A stretch of DNA of 64,000 bases. It comes from JAUASW01 sp036880965. GTDB lineage: Bacteria > Pseudomonadota > Gammaproteobacteria > Burkholderiales > Burkholderiaceae_C. The stretch is from NCBI RefSeq assembly GCF_036880965.1, contig NZ_JBAJMV010000005.1:372001-436000 (forward strand), given 5' to 3'. The position numbers were made by a program, and so were the translations under genes. The notes beneath the pieces were generated by a model. It saw nothing but the letters and a program-made list of their open reading frames with translations. It was not told the origin of the DNA and did no database searches. Of this stretch, positions 49,937-59,153 are shown in pieces. Positions within the stretch are counted from its first letter, which is position 1; each line of letters starts with the position of its first letter.

Positions 49937-50616
49937 GCAAGGCCACCTGGACATTTCGCGAGTCGGCAACCGGCGAGTCCGGCGATATCGAGCTGTGCCT
50001 GGAGCAGGGCGCAGACGCGCTCGCTTCGCTGACCCTCGCCTTTGACATCGGCCTGCGGGAGCCGCGGGCCTGGTATCACGTAGGCTGCGTGGTCCATGCC
50101 GCGCGGCCATTGCAGCTGTTCCAGCGCCGCCGCACCTTGCAGTTGGGCAACGACCTGACGGGGGCCAGCGAGCTGGCCTCGATCCGATGGCACCGCGCGG
50201 GCCTGGACGAGACTGCCCAGCTCGAAATCCTGAGCCTGTTGCTCGCCGAGGCCGTGCGGCGTGCTCGCACGGCCCGCCCGGACAGCCCCTTGATCGTCGA
50301 GCTGCCGGGCGTGCGCGATGCGCAGGGCCTGCCGCCGTTCTGGCAAGGCCTGGGCCAATGCTTCTACGGTGGTGATCTGGCTCTGCAAGGTCCGCGCTGG
50401 CGCAGCTGGGTGGCCGCGCTGCTGCCACGTCAGCCGGTGTATGCCTGCTTCCTGCCCGAGTCGGCGCAGGCAGTGATCGGCGTGGCGGGCGAGGGCGCGC
50501 AGTTGCTGGCCGAGGCTCTGGAGCTGCAGGGCTTTGCGCCCGATGGCCATGTGGACATCGTCGATGGCGGCCCAGTCTACGCGCTGCCTGCCCAGCGTCT
50601 GCAACGGCGCGCCTAG
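49933..50616 (+). CDS. short AstA-like second subunit or degenerate paralogue
   Basis: A 227-residue protein similar to the central part of AstA: LQLGNDLTGASELASIRW, LIVELPGVRDAQGLPPFWQGLGQCFYGGDL, QPVYACFLPESAQAVIGVAGEGAQLLAEALELQGFAPDGHVDIVDGGP. Relative to the 354-residue neighbour it lacks about 90 residues at the N-terminus and 70 at the C-terminus, so the family N-terminal acetyltransferase-like strand and the last beta strands are missing. It is translated in coupling with astA. It may be a non-catalytic beta subunit or a decaying duplicate; the intact frame and coupling favour a functional partner. Confidence 0.82.
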   Translation: MSKATWTFRESATGESGDIELCLEQGADALASLTLAFDIGLREPRAWYHVGCVVHAARPLQLFQRRRTLQLGNDLTGASELASIRWHRAGLDETAQLEILSLLLAEAVRRARTARPDSPLIVELPGVRDAQGLPPFWQGLGQCFYGGDLALQGPRWRSWVAALLPRQPVYACFLPESAQAVIGVAGEGAQLLAEALELQGFAPDGHVDIVDGGPVYALPAQRLQRRA

Positions 50617-50658
50617 TCGGTCATGCGGCGCCGCCTCGTCGGCCCTCGTTGACCCTCG

Positions 50659-51468
50659 TCAGCGCCGGCCCGCTTGAGCGGGCGCCAGTTCCGGCCGCAG
50701 CTTCAGGAGCTCGCGAGCCACGATGCCGGCAAACAGCGCAGCACCTTTGGGGCCGACATGGGTGCGGTCGAACAGGCTCTTGGGCTGGCCCTGCGGCTCG
50801 GTCACGGCGGGGTCTGCTGCTGGCGATGCTGGAGTCGACGATGAGGGCGGCTTCGGCGCCAGTGCCAACGTGTCCGCCTCGTCCTCCCCCATGGCCTGCA
50901 CCGCGGCCGCGCTGAGCGCATTCAGGTCAAGCACTTGCACGCCCTTGTCCGCCGCGACCTTGCGCGTTGCCTCGGCCCAGGCCAGCAAGTCGTTGTTCAG
51001 GCGGCCGTCCTTGAACGAGCGGCGCGTCAGCGGCGTGAGCAGGATCGGCGTGCCGCCGGCGGCGCGAACCTCATCGACATAGGCTGCGAGGTTGACCGGG
51101 AACTCGGTGGCGAGATCGGTCGAGCGGCCGGGCTTGCCGGGCTGGTCGTTGTGGCCGAACTGGATCAGCACCAGGTCCTTCTGGCCACCTTCGCGCAGCA
51201 GCGCCGTCACGCTGTTCCACAGCCCTTCGGCTCGATAGCTCTTGGTGCTGCGACCGCCGCGCGCCAGGTTCAGGCAGGCCAGCAGCGGGAACTGCTCGCA
51301 CAGCGCATTGCCATAGCCGCTGCGTGGCGCCATCGTCGAGTCGCCGACCAGGATGAGGCGCAGGCCCAGGGTCTGGGCCGAGGCGCCGGAGATCAGCAGC
51401 GCGGCCGCAAGGCCTGCCAGGGTTCGGATGCGCATCATGATTGCCGTGAGGAAACTGAAAAAGGCCAT
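50659..51468 (-). CDS. SGNH/GDSL hydrolase, rhamnogalacturonan acetylesterase-like
   Basis: A protein of up to 269 residues with a signal peptide (IRTLAGLAAALLISGASAQ) and the SGNH blocks: GDSTMAPRSGYG (catalytic Ser), NLARGGRSTKSY, IQFGHNDQ and the C-terminal DRTHVGPKGA (catalytic Asp-x-x-His). This matches rhamnogalacturonan acetylesterases such as YesT, which remove acetyl groups from the pectin backbone. A Pro/Ser-rich insert of about 40 residues precedes the last block. ATGs at 51468, 51438 and 51435 are all possible starts. It follows the TonB-receptor gene (46-bp gap) and is part of the pectin locus minus arm. Confidence 0.88.
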   Translation of the reverse strand: MAFFSFLTAIMMRIRTLAGLAAALLISGASAQTLGLRLILVGDSTMAPRSGYGNALCEQFPLLACLNLARGGRSTKSYRAEGLWNSVTALLREGGQKDLVLIQFGHNDQPGKPGRSTDLATEFPVNLAAYVDEVRAAGGTPILLTPLTRRSFKDGRLNNDLLAWAEATRKVAADKGVQVLDLNALSAAAVQAMGEDEADTLALAPKPPSSSTPASPAADPAVTEPQGQPKSLFDRTHVGPKGAALFAGIVARELLKLRPELAPAQAGRR

Positions 51469-51514
51469 GACTCGCGAGAGCCATGGCCTGTGCTTGCTGG
51501 CGCGCTGGCGCAGC

Positions 51515-54475
51515 TCAGAACTTGTAGCGTGCGCCGAGCATGAACTCGCGGCCCGTCACGTTGTTGACCACCACGCTGTCGCGGGCCCGGCTGATGAACT
51601 GGTCGTTGGCCTGGTTGGTCAGGTTGACGCCTTCGAACGAGATGTCGAGGTTCTTGTTGACCTTGTAGGACAGCGACAGGTCGACGTTGCGGGTGCCGTT
51701 CTTGCCTTCGACGTCGTTGTTGTTCTGGCCTGGCACGCGGGTCACATAGCCCGAACGGCTGGAGGTCGAGATGCGGGCGCTGAAGGTGCCGTCGTCGTAA
51801 TACAGCGACGCATTCCAGGCGCGCGGCGACATGTTGACCAGGTCATCCACGATGGGCACCGTGCTGGTGGCCGAGGTGAAGTACGAGATCTTCGAGGTCA
51901 CGTAGGTGTAGTTCAGCACCGTGCCGAAGTTCTTGCCCCAGGCCGGCAGGAAGGTGAAGGGCTGCTGGAAGTTCAGCTCGACGCCCTTGAGCTTGCCGCC
52001 TGGCGTGTTGAAGCTGGAGTTGAGCGCGAACTGCTCCTCGCCAGAGAAGTTGCTCGGCAGCAGGCTCTTCGGAAGGCCGGTGTCGTTGAACTTGACCGTC
52101 TGAACCGAGGACTGGATGTAGGTGCCGATGTCCTTGTAGAAGGCGCCGATGCCCAGCAGCGAGTTCTTGGCAAAGTACCACTCGAAGCCGGCGTCCAGCG
52201 TGTTGGCGCGGAACGGATTCAGGTTCGGGTTGCCGGTGGTGATGGAGAGGGTGCCGGTGGTGCTGATGCTGCCGCCGGGGTTCATCAACTGCAGGGGCGG
52301 ACGCGACATGACCTGGGCGGCACCGAAACGGAAGTTCATCTCGGGGTTCAGCTCGGCCGTCAGGTTCAGGGAGGGCAGGATGTCCTCGTACTGCTTGTTG
52401 ACGGTCACGGCCGTGCCACCGCCGGTGGCGAGGTAGCCGGTGGCGATCACCTCGGTACGGACCACGCGGGCACCGATGTTGCCGCGCACCTTCATGTCGG
52501 CCACGCGGGTCATGAAGTCGGCCTGCAGGAAGGCGCCACGGTCGTACTCGGTGACGGCGCGGTTGTTGCCGCGGGCATTGCCGTTGGTGATCGAGGTCAG
52601 CCTGAAATCGCCGGGGCCACCTGCCGCGCCGCTCTTCAGGCAGTTGCAGTAGATGTCGTACTGAGAGGCGATGGCGTTCAGGTTCGGGATTGCCCAGGAC
52701 GTGATCGTGCCGGCCGGCAGGTCCTGGCCCTTGCCGAAGCCGCTCACCATCGTCGTCAGGCCAGACAACGAATCCGGTGCGTACATCGTTTCGACGGCGC
52801 GGCGCGACTCATAGGACTCGAAGCTGTACTTCTTGAAGCTGGTGCCGCCCTTGATGGTCAGCTTGTTGGGAATCGCTTCCCAGGCCAGGTTCAGGTTCAT
52901 CACCTCGTTGCGATTGTTCGTGCCTTGCGGACGAATGCGGATCTCGCTGGCCGTGCCGTTGGTGAGCGCGGTGGCGCCGCCCGTGGGCACGCCGATGATG
53001 CCGAAGGAGCTGCCGCCGGTGGTGGCCGGGTCGAAGGGATAGGTGATCGAGGGCAGGCGGTCGCTGCCGCGGAAGTCGATGACGTAGCCGTTCACATTGG
53101 CCACGTCCAGGGTGGTCGTGGTCTGGATCGGGTTCTTGAACTTCGAGTCGGCGCGACCGAGCACGCCGGTGAACTTCACGCTGTCGCTGAGATCATGTTC
53201 CACCGTCAGCGTGGGCTGGGTGTAGACCGTGGAGAGCTCGTCGAAGCGCGATTCGGCGCGCACATCGACGCCGTTGTACTTGCCGTAGAGCAGGCGGCCG
53301 CTGGCGTCGTACTGGGTTTCCAGGACGCTGGTTTGCGGCTTGCCGCCTTGACCCAGGTTGCGGCTGAACGAGATCGCTTCCAGGAAGTCTTCCTGGCGCG
53401 TCGCCTTCATCTTGGAAAACAGCATGTCCAGCGTCACGAGTGTGTTCTCGGACGGGCGCACCTGGATCGAGCCGGTCAGGCCCAGGCGGTCCTGCTCATG
53501 GGTCAGGCGGCCATAGCGCGGCAGGCGTGGATGGAAGTTGGTGGCGGTGCTGGCCAGCAGGTAGGCGGCCTGGTTCTCAGGCGTATTGGGCAGGCGGGCC
53601 ACGCCTTGGGCGGCCGAGCCGCAGGTGGTGGCGGTGGAGCCGGAAGGCAGCGTGGTTCCCGGGGCAATGGTGGCGCCTTGCGGCGGGCACCAGCCACCCG
53701 AAGAAACGCCGTTGTCCCAGCGCACGGTGCTGAAGCCTTCTTCCAGGATGCTGCGCTTGGAATAGGCGCCCGAGAGCAGCAGGCCGATCTTGCGGTCCGC
53801 GAAGGTGTCGGCCACCAGGAAGGCCACGCGCGGCGTGGTCTTGCCCGACAGGTCGTTGTAGCTGCCCTTGAGCGAACCGGCGGCGGTGAAGCCCTTCAGG
53901 TCGAAGGGGCGGGTGGTTTGCAGGTCCACCACGGCGCCGAGCGAGCCTTCGTCCACTTCGGCGGCCGAGCTCTTGCGCAGCGTCACCGAATTGAACAGCT
54001 CGGAGGCAAAGACGTTGAAGTCCATCGTCCGGGTCTTGTTGCTGCCGCCGGAGCTGTCGGTGCCGCCGCTGGCGGTCTGGCCTTCGATGCCGTTGATGCG
54101 GGTGCGGGTGAAGTCACCGCCCAGGCCGCGCACGGTGATCTGGCGGCCTTCGCCGGCGTCACGGTCGATCACCACGCCGGGCATGCGCTGCAGCGACTCG
54201 GCAAGGTTGGTGTCGGGGAACTTGCCAATGTCCTCGGCCTTGATCACGTCCACGATGCCGGTCTCGTCGCGCTTCTTGCGCAGGGCGCTTTCCAGGGCGC
54301 CGCGCAGGCCGCTGACGACCACGGTTTCGAGCTGCGCGGTCTTGGCCTCTGGGGCGGACGCGGCGGCGGCGGGCGCCGGGGCAGCGGTCTGGGCGCTCGC
54401 GATCAGCGAGGTCGTGCCCAGCAGGCAGGCTGCGAGCTTGCTCAGGCGCGGAGCCTGTCGGTTGAACTTCTGCAT
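51515..54475 (-). CDS. TonB-dependent receptor of the pectin locus
   Basis: A 986-residue outer-membrane receptor. It has a signal peptide (LSKLAACLLGTTSLIASAQ), a plug domain with TVVVSGLRGALESALRKKRDETGIVDVIKAEDIGKFPDTNLAESLQRMPGVVIDRDAGEGRQITVRGLG and a barrel ending FMLGARYKF. The KFPDTNLAESLQRMPGV plug is typical of the carbohydrate-type receptor subfamily. It probably imports oligogalacturonides released outside. The ATG at 54475 has AGGAGA upstream; the 39-codon upstream extension lacks a signal peptide. It lies downstream of kdgF (176-bp gap, same strand). Confidence 0.93.
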   Translation of the reverse strand: MQKFNRQAPRLSKLAACLLGTTSLIASAQTAAPAPAAAASAPEAKTAQLETVVVSGLRGALESALRKKRDETGIVDVIKAEDIGKFPDTNLAESLQRMPGVVIDRDAGEGRQITVRGLGGDFTRTRINGIEGQTASGGTDSSGGSNKTRTMDFNVFASELFNSVTLRKSSAAEVDEGSLGAVVDLQTTRPFDLKGFTAAGSLKGSYNDLSGKTTPRVAFLVADTFADRKIGLLLSGAYSKRSILEEGFSTVRWDNGVSSGGWCPPQGATIAPGTTLPSGSTATTCGSAAQGVARLPNTPENQAAYLLASTATNFHPRLPRYGRLTHEQDRLGLTGSIQVRPSENTLVTLDMLFSKMKATRQEDFLEAISFSRNLGQGGKPQTSVLETQYDASGRLLYGKYNGVDVRAESRFDELSTVYTQPTLTVEHDLSDSVKFTGVLGRADSKFKNPIQTTTTLDVANVNGYVIDFRGSDRLPSITYPFDPATTGGSSFGIIGVPTGGATALTNGTASEIRIRPQGTNNRNEVMNLNLAWEAIPNKLTIKGGTSFKKYSFESYESRRAVETMYAPDSLSGLTTMVSGFGKGQDLPAGTITSWAIPNLNAIASQYDIYCNCLKSGAAGGPGDFRLTSITNGNARGNNRAVTEYDRGAFLQADFMTRVADMKVRGNIGARVVRTEVIATGYLATGGGTAVTVNKQYEDILPSLNLTAELNPEMNFRFGAAQVMSRPPLQLMNPGGSISTTGTLSITTGNPNLNPFRANTLDAGFEWYFAKNSLLGIGAFYKDIGTYIQSSVQTVKFNDTGLPKSLLPSNFSGEEQFALNSSFNTPGGKLKGVELNFQQPFTFLPAWGKNFGTVLNYTYVTSKISYFTSATSTVPIVDDLVNMSPRAWNASLYYDDGTFSARISTSSRSGYVTRVPGQNNNDVEGKNGTRNVDLSLSYKVNKNLDISFEGVNLTNQANDQFISRARDSVVVNNVTGREFMLGARYKF

Positions 54476-54651
54476 TTGCTTGTCTCCTGTGATGTCTTCA
54501 TACGGGCGCCCACTTGTCTGTTGGCGCGAGGCGGCTAGTCCATCCGTGTCCCGGGTCTGTGCCCGGGTGACGGCTGCGGGGCTGGGGCGCACGCAGGGCG
54601 CCGCTCGATTTCATGCACGGGCCGGCTGCAGTGCCGCCCAGCGCTCTTGAT

Positions 54652-54984
54652 TCAGAGGTAGTCCTCCCGCGGCGGGGAGAACTGGTCCAGCAGCACGCTG
54701 TTCGCTTCGAGGGCAACCACGCCGTGCTGCGTGTGATGGGGGGCGACAAAGGCGTCGCCCACTCGCAAAACTTTCTTCTCGCCACCGACCTCGGCTTCGA
54801 AGGAGCCCGAGATCACGAAGGCGATCTGGTCATGCACATCATGTGCGTGGGGTGTGCCGATGGCGCCCTTGTCGAAGTGCACCAGCACCGACATCAGCTG
54901 GCTGGTGTGGCCCACGATCTTGCGGCGGATGCCGTCGCCCAGCTCGGTCCAGGGGGTGTCGTTGTTGTCGTAGTAGTGGGTCAT
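54652..54984 (-). CDS. kdgF: cupin protein KdgF (unsaturated uronate opening)
   Basis: A 110-residue single-domain cupin with metal-binding residues HAHDVHDQ (His46, His48, Gln53) and His87 in PHHTQHG, matching KdgF enzymes. KdgF converts 4,5-unsaturated monouronates from pectate or alginate lyase action into the linear ketouronate that enters the Kdu pathway. AGGAG lies 8 bases before the ATG at 54984; the upstream 49-codon extension runs into the divergent promoter region and is rejected. It is the first gene of the minus arm (kdgF-TonB receptor-acetylesterase). Confidence 0.93.
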   Translation of the reverse strand: MTHYYDNNDTPWTELGDGIRRKIVGHTSQLMSVLVHFDKGAIGTPHAHDVHDQIAFVISGSFEAEVGGEKKVLRVGDAFVAPHHTQHGVVALEANSVLLDQFSPPREDYL

Positions 54985-55037
54985 CTGAAATCTCCTGCTT
55001 TGCACGGTGGTGCAAGTTCCTCCCGGCGGCCCGGACT

Positions 55038-55053
55038 GCTCAAGAGCTTGAGC
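55038..55053. promoter_or_regulatory. palindrome in the kdgF leader
   Basis: GCTCAAG-AG-CTTGAGC, perfect 7-bp arms, 54 bases before the kdgF start codon. It may be an operator or a leader-RNA hairpin. Confidence 0.4.
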
Positions 55054-55113
55054 GCCCGGCAAAAGGCCTTGGTGGAACATCGATCCGTGGCTACTATAGC
55101 TTCGCCGGAAAGA

Positions 55114-55130
55114 TTTGAAACAGCGGTTCA
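55114..55130. promoter_or_regulatory. KdgR-like operator candidate in the pectin divergent promoter
   Basis: TTTGAAACAGCGGTTCA, an imperfect dyad (TGAA-AC...GG-TTCA) similar in sequence and size to the palindrome before kdgK (TTTGGAACATTGTTTCAAA). It sits in the kdgF/kduD intergenic region. Confidence 0.5.
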
Positions 55131-55133
55131 CTA

Positions 55134-55146
55134 AATGGAAACCATT
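55134..55146. promoter_or_regulatory. inverted repeat in the pectin divergent promoter
   Basis: AATGG-AAA-CCATT, a perfect 5-bp dyad with a 3-bp spacer lying 3 bases after the KdgR-like site, perhaps a second half of a regulatory region or an overlapping site of the same regulator. Confidence 0.4.
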
Positions 55147-55187
55147 ATTCCGGGAAAGCCCGGAGCTGCGTTAGGCTAGCGGCATTC

Positions 55188-55201
55188 GCGTTTCGAAACG
55201 C
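55188..55201. promoter_or_regulatory. perfect 14-bp palindrome upstream of kduD
   Basis: GCGTTTCGAAACGC is fully symmetric with a central CG, as in operators of LacI-family regulators. It lies 57 bases before the kduD start codon. Confidence 0.55.
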
Positions 55202-55258
55202 CTTTTCATTAAACATTCTGCCGCTGGACAAGCAGCGCATACAAGGACGACCACCATC

Positions 55259-56020
55259 ATGATTCTTGACAGCTTCGACCTGAAGGGCCGCGTGGCCATC
55301 GTCACCGGCTGCAATACCGGCCTGGGCCAGGGCATGGCCCGCGCGCTGGCGCAAGCCGGCGCCGACATCGTGGGCGTGAACGTGTCCGAGCCGGATGAAA
55401 CCCGCCAGCAGGTCGAGGCCCTGGGCCGTCGCTTCCTGGACCTGCGCGCCAATCTCTCGGACATCAGCTGCCTGGAAGGCCTCGTGGAGCAGGCCAAGGC
55501 CTTTGGCGGCCGGGTCGACATCCTGGTGAACAACGCCGGCATCATCCGCCGCGAGGATGCGATCAAGTTCAGCGAGAAGGACTGGGACGATGTGATCGAC
55601 CTGAACCTGAAGACGGTGTTCTTCTTCTCGCAAGCCGTGGCTCGGGTGTTCATGGCCCAGGGCTCGGGCGGCAAGATCATCAACGTGGCCTCGATGCTGT
55701 CCTACCAGGGCGGCGTGCGCGTGCCCTCCTACACGGCCAGCAAGAGCGGCGTGATGGGCATCACCCGCCTGATGGCCAATGAATGGGCCTCGCACGGCAT
55801 CAATGTGAACGCCATCGCCCCCGGCTACATGGCCACCAACAACACGGCCGCCCTGCGCGCGGACGAGGGTCGCAACGCCTCCATCCTCGAGCGCATCCCG
55901 GCCGGCCGCTGGGGCACGCCGGATGATCTGGCCGGGCCGGTGGTGTTCCTGGCCTCGAAGGCATCCGATTACGTCAACGGCTACACCGTCGCCGTCGACG
56001 GCGGCTGGCTCGCTCGCTGA
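55259..56020 (+). CDS. kduD: 2-deoxy-D-gluconate 3-dehydrogenase KduD
   Basis: A 253-residue short-chain dehydrogenase: cofactor motif TGCNTGLGQG, NNAG (NNAGIIRREDA), catalytic Ser in VASMLSYQGG and YTASKSG (Tyr, Lys), and the C-terminal VDGGWLAR. The sequence pattern, particularly MILDSFDLKGRVAIVTGCNTGLGQGMA and NNAGIIRREDAIKFSEKDWDDVIDLNLK, is that of KduD, which reduces 2,5-diketo-3-deoxygluconate to KDG in pectin degradation. It opens the plus arm of the pectin locus. The isomerase KduI, normally preceding this step, is absent from the window. Confidence 0.94.
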   Translation: MILDSFDLKGRVAIVTGCNTGLGQGMARALAQAGADIVGVNVSEPDETRQQVEALGRRFLDLRANLSDISCLEGLVEQAKAFGGRVDILVNNAGIIRREDAIKFSEKDWDDVIDLNLKTVFFFSQAVARVFMAQGSGGKIINVASMLSYQGGVRVPSYTASKSGVMGITRLMANEWASHGINVNAIAPGYMATNNTAALRADEGRNASILERIPAGRWGTPDDLAGPVVFLASKASDYVNGYTVAVDGGWLAR

Positions 56021-56033
56021 ATTTGGACCACCC

Positions 56034-56136
56034 CCGAGGCGCTGACGCGCTTCCCCCTGAAGGGGGCGCACCCGAGGGCCCGGCAAAGCCGGATCCCTGG
56101 GTGCCGCTTGAAGGGCCTGCGGGCTGAAGCCGCAGG
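56034..56136. repeat. multi-hairpin intergenic element
   Basis: Three dyads lie between kduD and the first permease gene: CCCCCT-GA-AGGGGG (56053-56066), a nested dyad with arms GCACCCGAGGG / CCCTGGGTGC around CCGGC-AAA-GCCGG (56068-56104), and CCTGCGG-7 nt-CCGCAGG (56116-56136). The first part (CCACCCCCGAGGCGCTGACG) looks like a dispersed GC-rich repeat of betaproteobacteria. No T tract follows, so it is not a simple terminator. Confidence 0.65.
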
Positions 56137-56168
56137 ACCAATAATTTCACCGACGGAGACACGGTGAC

Positions 56169-57053
56169 ATGTACGAGAACAAAAAGCTGGGCTTCCTGTT
56201 CGTCCTGCCGTTCGTGCTGGGCGTGCTGCTGTTCAAGCTCTTTCCCTTCGTGGCCAGCCTGGCCCTGAGCTTCACGCAGTACGACCTGATCGACCCGCCG
56301 CAGTTCATCGGTCTGGAGAATTACAAGGAGCTGGTCGCCAGCGACCCGCTGTTCCGCAAGTCGCTGGGTGTCACGCTGACCTTCGCCATCCTGGCCGTGC
56401 CCTTCCGGGTCGGCTTTGCGCTTTTCATTGCGCATGTGCTGAATTTCAAGCTGCGTGGCATCAACTTCTTCCGCTCGGCTTTCTACCTGCCGTCCATCCT
56501 CGGTGGCTCGATCGCCGTGGCGGTGCTGTGGCGTTTCATCTTTTCGAAGAACGGCCTGGTCAACCTGATCCTCACGCAGCTCGGCATGGACCCGATCCCC
56601 TGGCTGGCCGACGAGCATTTCTCGATGTGGACCATCGTGCTGCTCTTCACCTGGCAGTTCGGCTCTGCCATGGTGATCTTCCTGGCAGCGCTGCAGAACG
56701 TGCCGGTCTCGCTCTATGAAGCGGCCGAATGCGACGGCGCCAGCAAGCGCCAGCAGTTCTTCAAGATTACGGTGCCCCTGATCACGCCGGTGATCTTCTT
56801 CAACATGATCATGCAGATGGTCCAGGCCTTCCAGGAGTTCAACGGCCCCTACCTGATCACCGAAGGCGGGCCGCTCAGCTCGACGTACGTGCTGGCGCTC
56901 TACATCTACGACCAGAGCTTCCGCTTCTTCAACCTCGGCTACGGCGCGGCCCTCTCCTGGGTGCTGTTCGCCCTGGTGGCAGGTCTTGCCGGCCTCTCCT
57001 TCTGGAGCAGCAAGTACTGGGTCTTCTACTCCGGCGAGAAGGGAGGCAAGTGA
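56169..57053 (+). CDS. sugar ABC transporter permease (MalF-like), pectin locus
   Basis: A 294-residue permease with six hydrophobic helices and the MalF-type coupling loop EAAECDGASKRQQFFKITVPLITPVIFF (EAA motif). It resembles the TogM/YesP-type permeases for oligogalacturonides or related sugars. GGAG lies about 11 bases before the ATG. It is separated from kduD by a 148-bp region with strong hairpins. The stop codon overlaps the next permease start (TGATG). Confidence 0.9.
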   Translation: MYENKKLGFLFVLPFVLGVLLFKLFPFVASLALSFTQYDLIDPPQFIGLENYKELVASDPLFRKSLGVTLTFAILAVPFRVGFALFIAHVLNFKLRGINFFRSAFYLPSILGGSIAVAVLWRFIFSKNGLVNLILTQLGMDPIPWLADEHFSMWTIVLLFTWQFGSAMVIFLAALQNVPVSLYEAAECDGASKRQQFFKITVPLITPVIFFNMIMQMVQAFQEFNGPYLITEGGPLSSTYVLALYIYDQSFRFFNLGYGAALSWVLFALVAGLAGLSFWSSKYWVFYSGEKGGK

Positions 57054-57910
57054 TGAGCGAGCCCCTCACTCTTGGCCGCGACCAGGGCAACAAGTGGCTG
57101 CGCTATCTGGCGCTGGGCGCTGTGGCCATCGTGATGCTGTATCCCTTGATCTGGCTGGTCGGCGCCTCGTTCAAGAGCAATACCGAGATCTTCACCGAGG
57201 TGGGCTTCTGGCCCAGCAGGTTTGATTTCTCGGCCTTTGCCAAGGGCTGGAAGACCAGCACCGAGTACACGTTCGCGACCTACTTCCTGAACAGCTTCCT
57301 GATCACGATTCCGCGCATCATCGTCACGCTTGTTTCCTGCGTGCTGGTGGCCTATGCCTTCGCGCGCTTCGAGTTCTACGGCAAGAAGCTGCTGTTCTCG
57401 ATCATGGTCGGCACCATGATGCTGCCGCTGATCGTCTTGCGGCTGCCGCAGTACCTGATGTTCCGCGAGCTGGGCTGGCTGGACAGCTACCTGCCGCTGA
57501 TCGTGCCTTCGGCCTTCGCCACCGACACCTTCTTTGTCTTCATGCTGGTGCAGTTCCTGCGCGGCATTCCGCGCGATATGGAAGAGGCGGCACAGATCGA
57601 CGGCTGCAACGCGCTGCAGCTGCTCTGGCACATCATCGTGCCGATGCTCAAGCCGGCCATCATCTCGGTGATCGTTTTCCAGTTCATCTGGACGATGAAC
57701 GACTTCATGGGCCCGCTGATCTACCTGGCCTCGGTCGAGAAATACCCGGTGTCGCTGGCGCTGAAGATGAGCATCGGCGCCACCGAGGAAGTCGAGTGGG
57801 CCAATGTGATTGCGATCTCGGTGGTGGCCCTGATCCCGTCGGTGGCGGTGTTCTTCGCCGCTCAGCGCCACTTCATCGAAGGCGCCACGTCCAGTGGGGT
57901 GAAGGGATGA
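57053..57910 (+). CDS. sugar ABC transporter permease (MalG-like), pectin locus
   Basis: A 285-residue permease with six helices and the EAA loop EEAAQIDGCNALQLLWHIIVPMLKPAI, typical of MalG/TogN-type subunits; VGASFKSNTEIF near the N-terminus is also characteristic. It starts at the ATG at 57053, which overlaps the stop of the first permease gene; the longer open frame upstream is an out-of-register read through that gene. It forms the membrane channel with the MalF-like partner. Confidence 0.9.
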   Translation: MSEPLTLGRDQGNKWLRYLALGAVAIVMLYPLIWLVGASFKSNTEIFTEVGFWPSRFDFSAFAKGWKTSTEYTFATYFLNSFLITIPRIIVTLVSCVLVAYAFARFEFYGKKLLFSIMVGTMMLPLIVLRLPQYLMFRELGWLDSYLPLIVPSAFATDTFFVFMLVQFLRGIPRDMEEAAQIDGCNALQLLWHIIVPMLKPAIISVIVFQFIWTMNDFMGPLIYLASVEKYPVSLALKMSIGATEEVEWANVIAISVVALIPSVAVFFAAQRHFIEGATSSGVKG

Positions 57911-58010
57911 AGCGCCTTGGCCGGCCTGATGTGAGCCGCGGGCGCGCAGGCGGCCTGACAACCGCAGCCGGTGCCGGCGCCGTAGGAAAAGAGAATCCAG
58001 GAGACAAGAC

Positions 58011-59150
<1,140 letters not shown>

Positions 59151-59153
59151 GCG

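Noticed and set aside
51353..54538. A 1061-codon open frame antisense to the pectin-locus TonB receptor
   Set aside because: Same reason: no protein features, and the complementary strand encodes a full TonB-dependent receptor with ribosome site and signal peptide.
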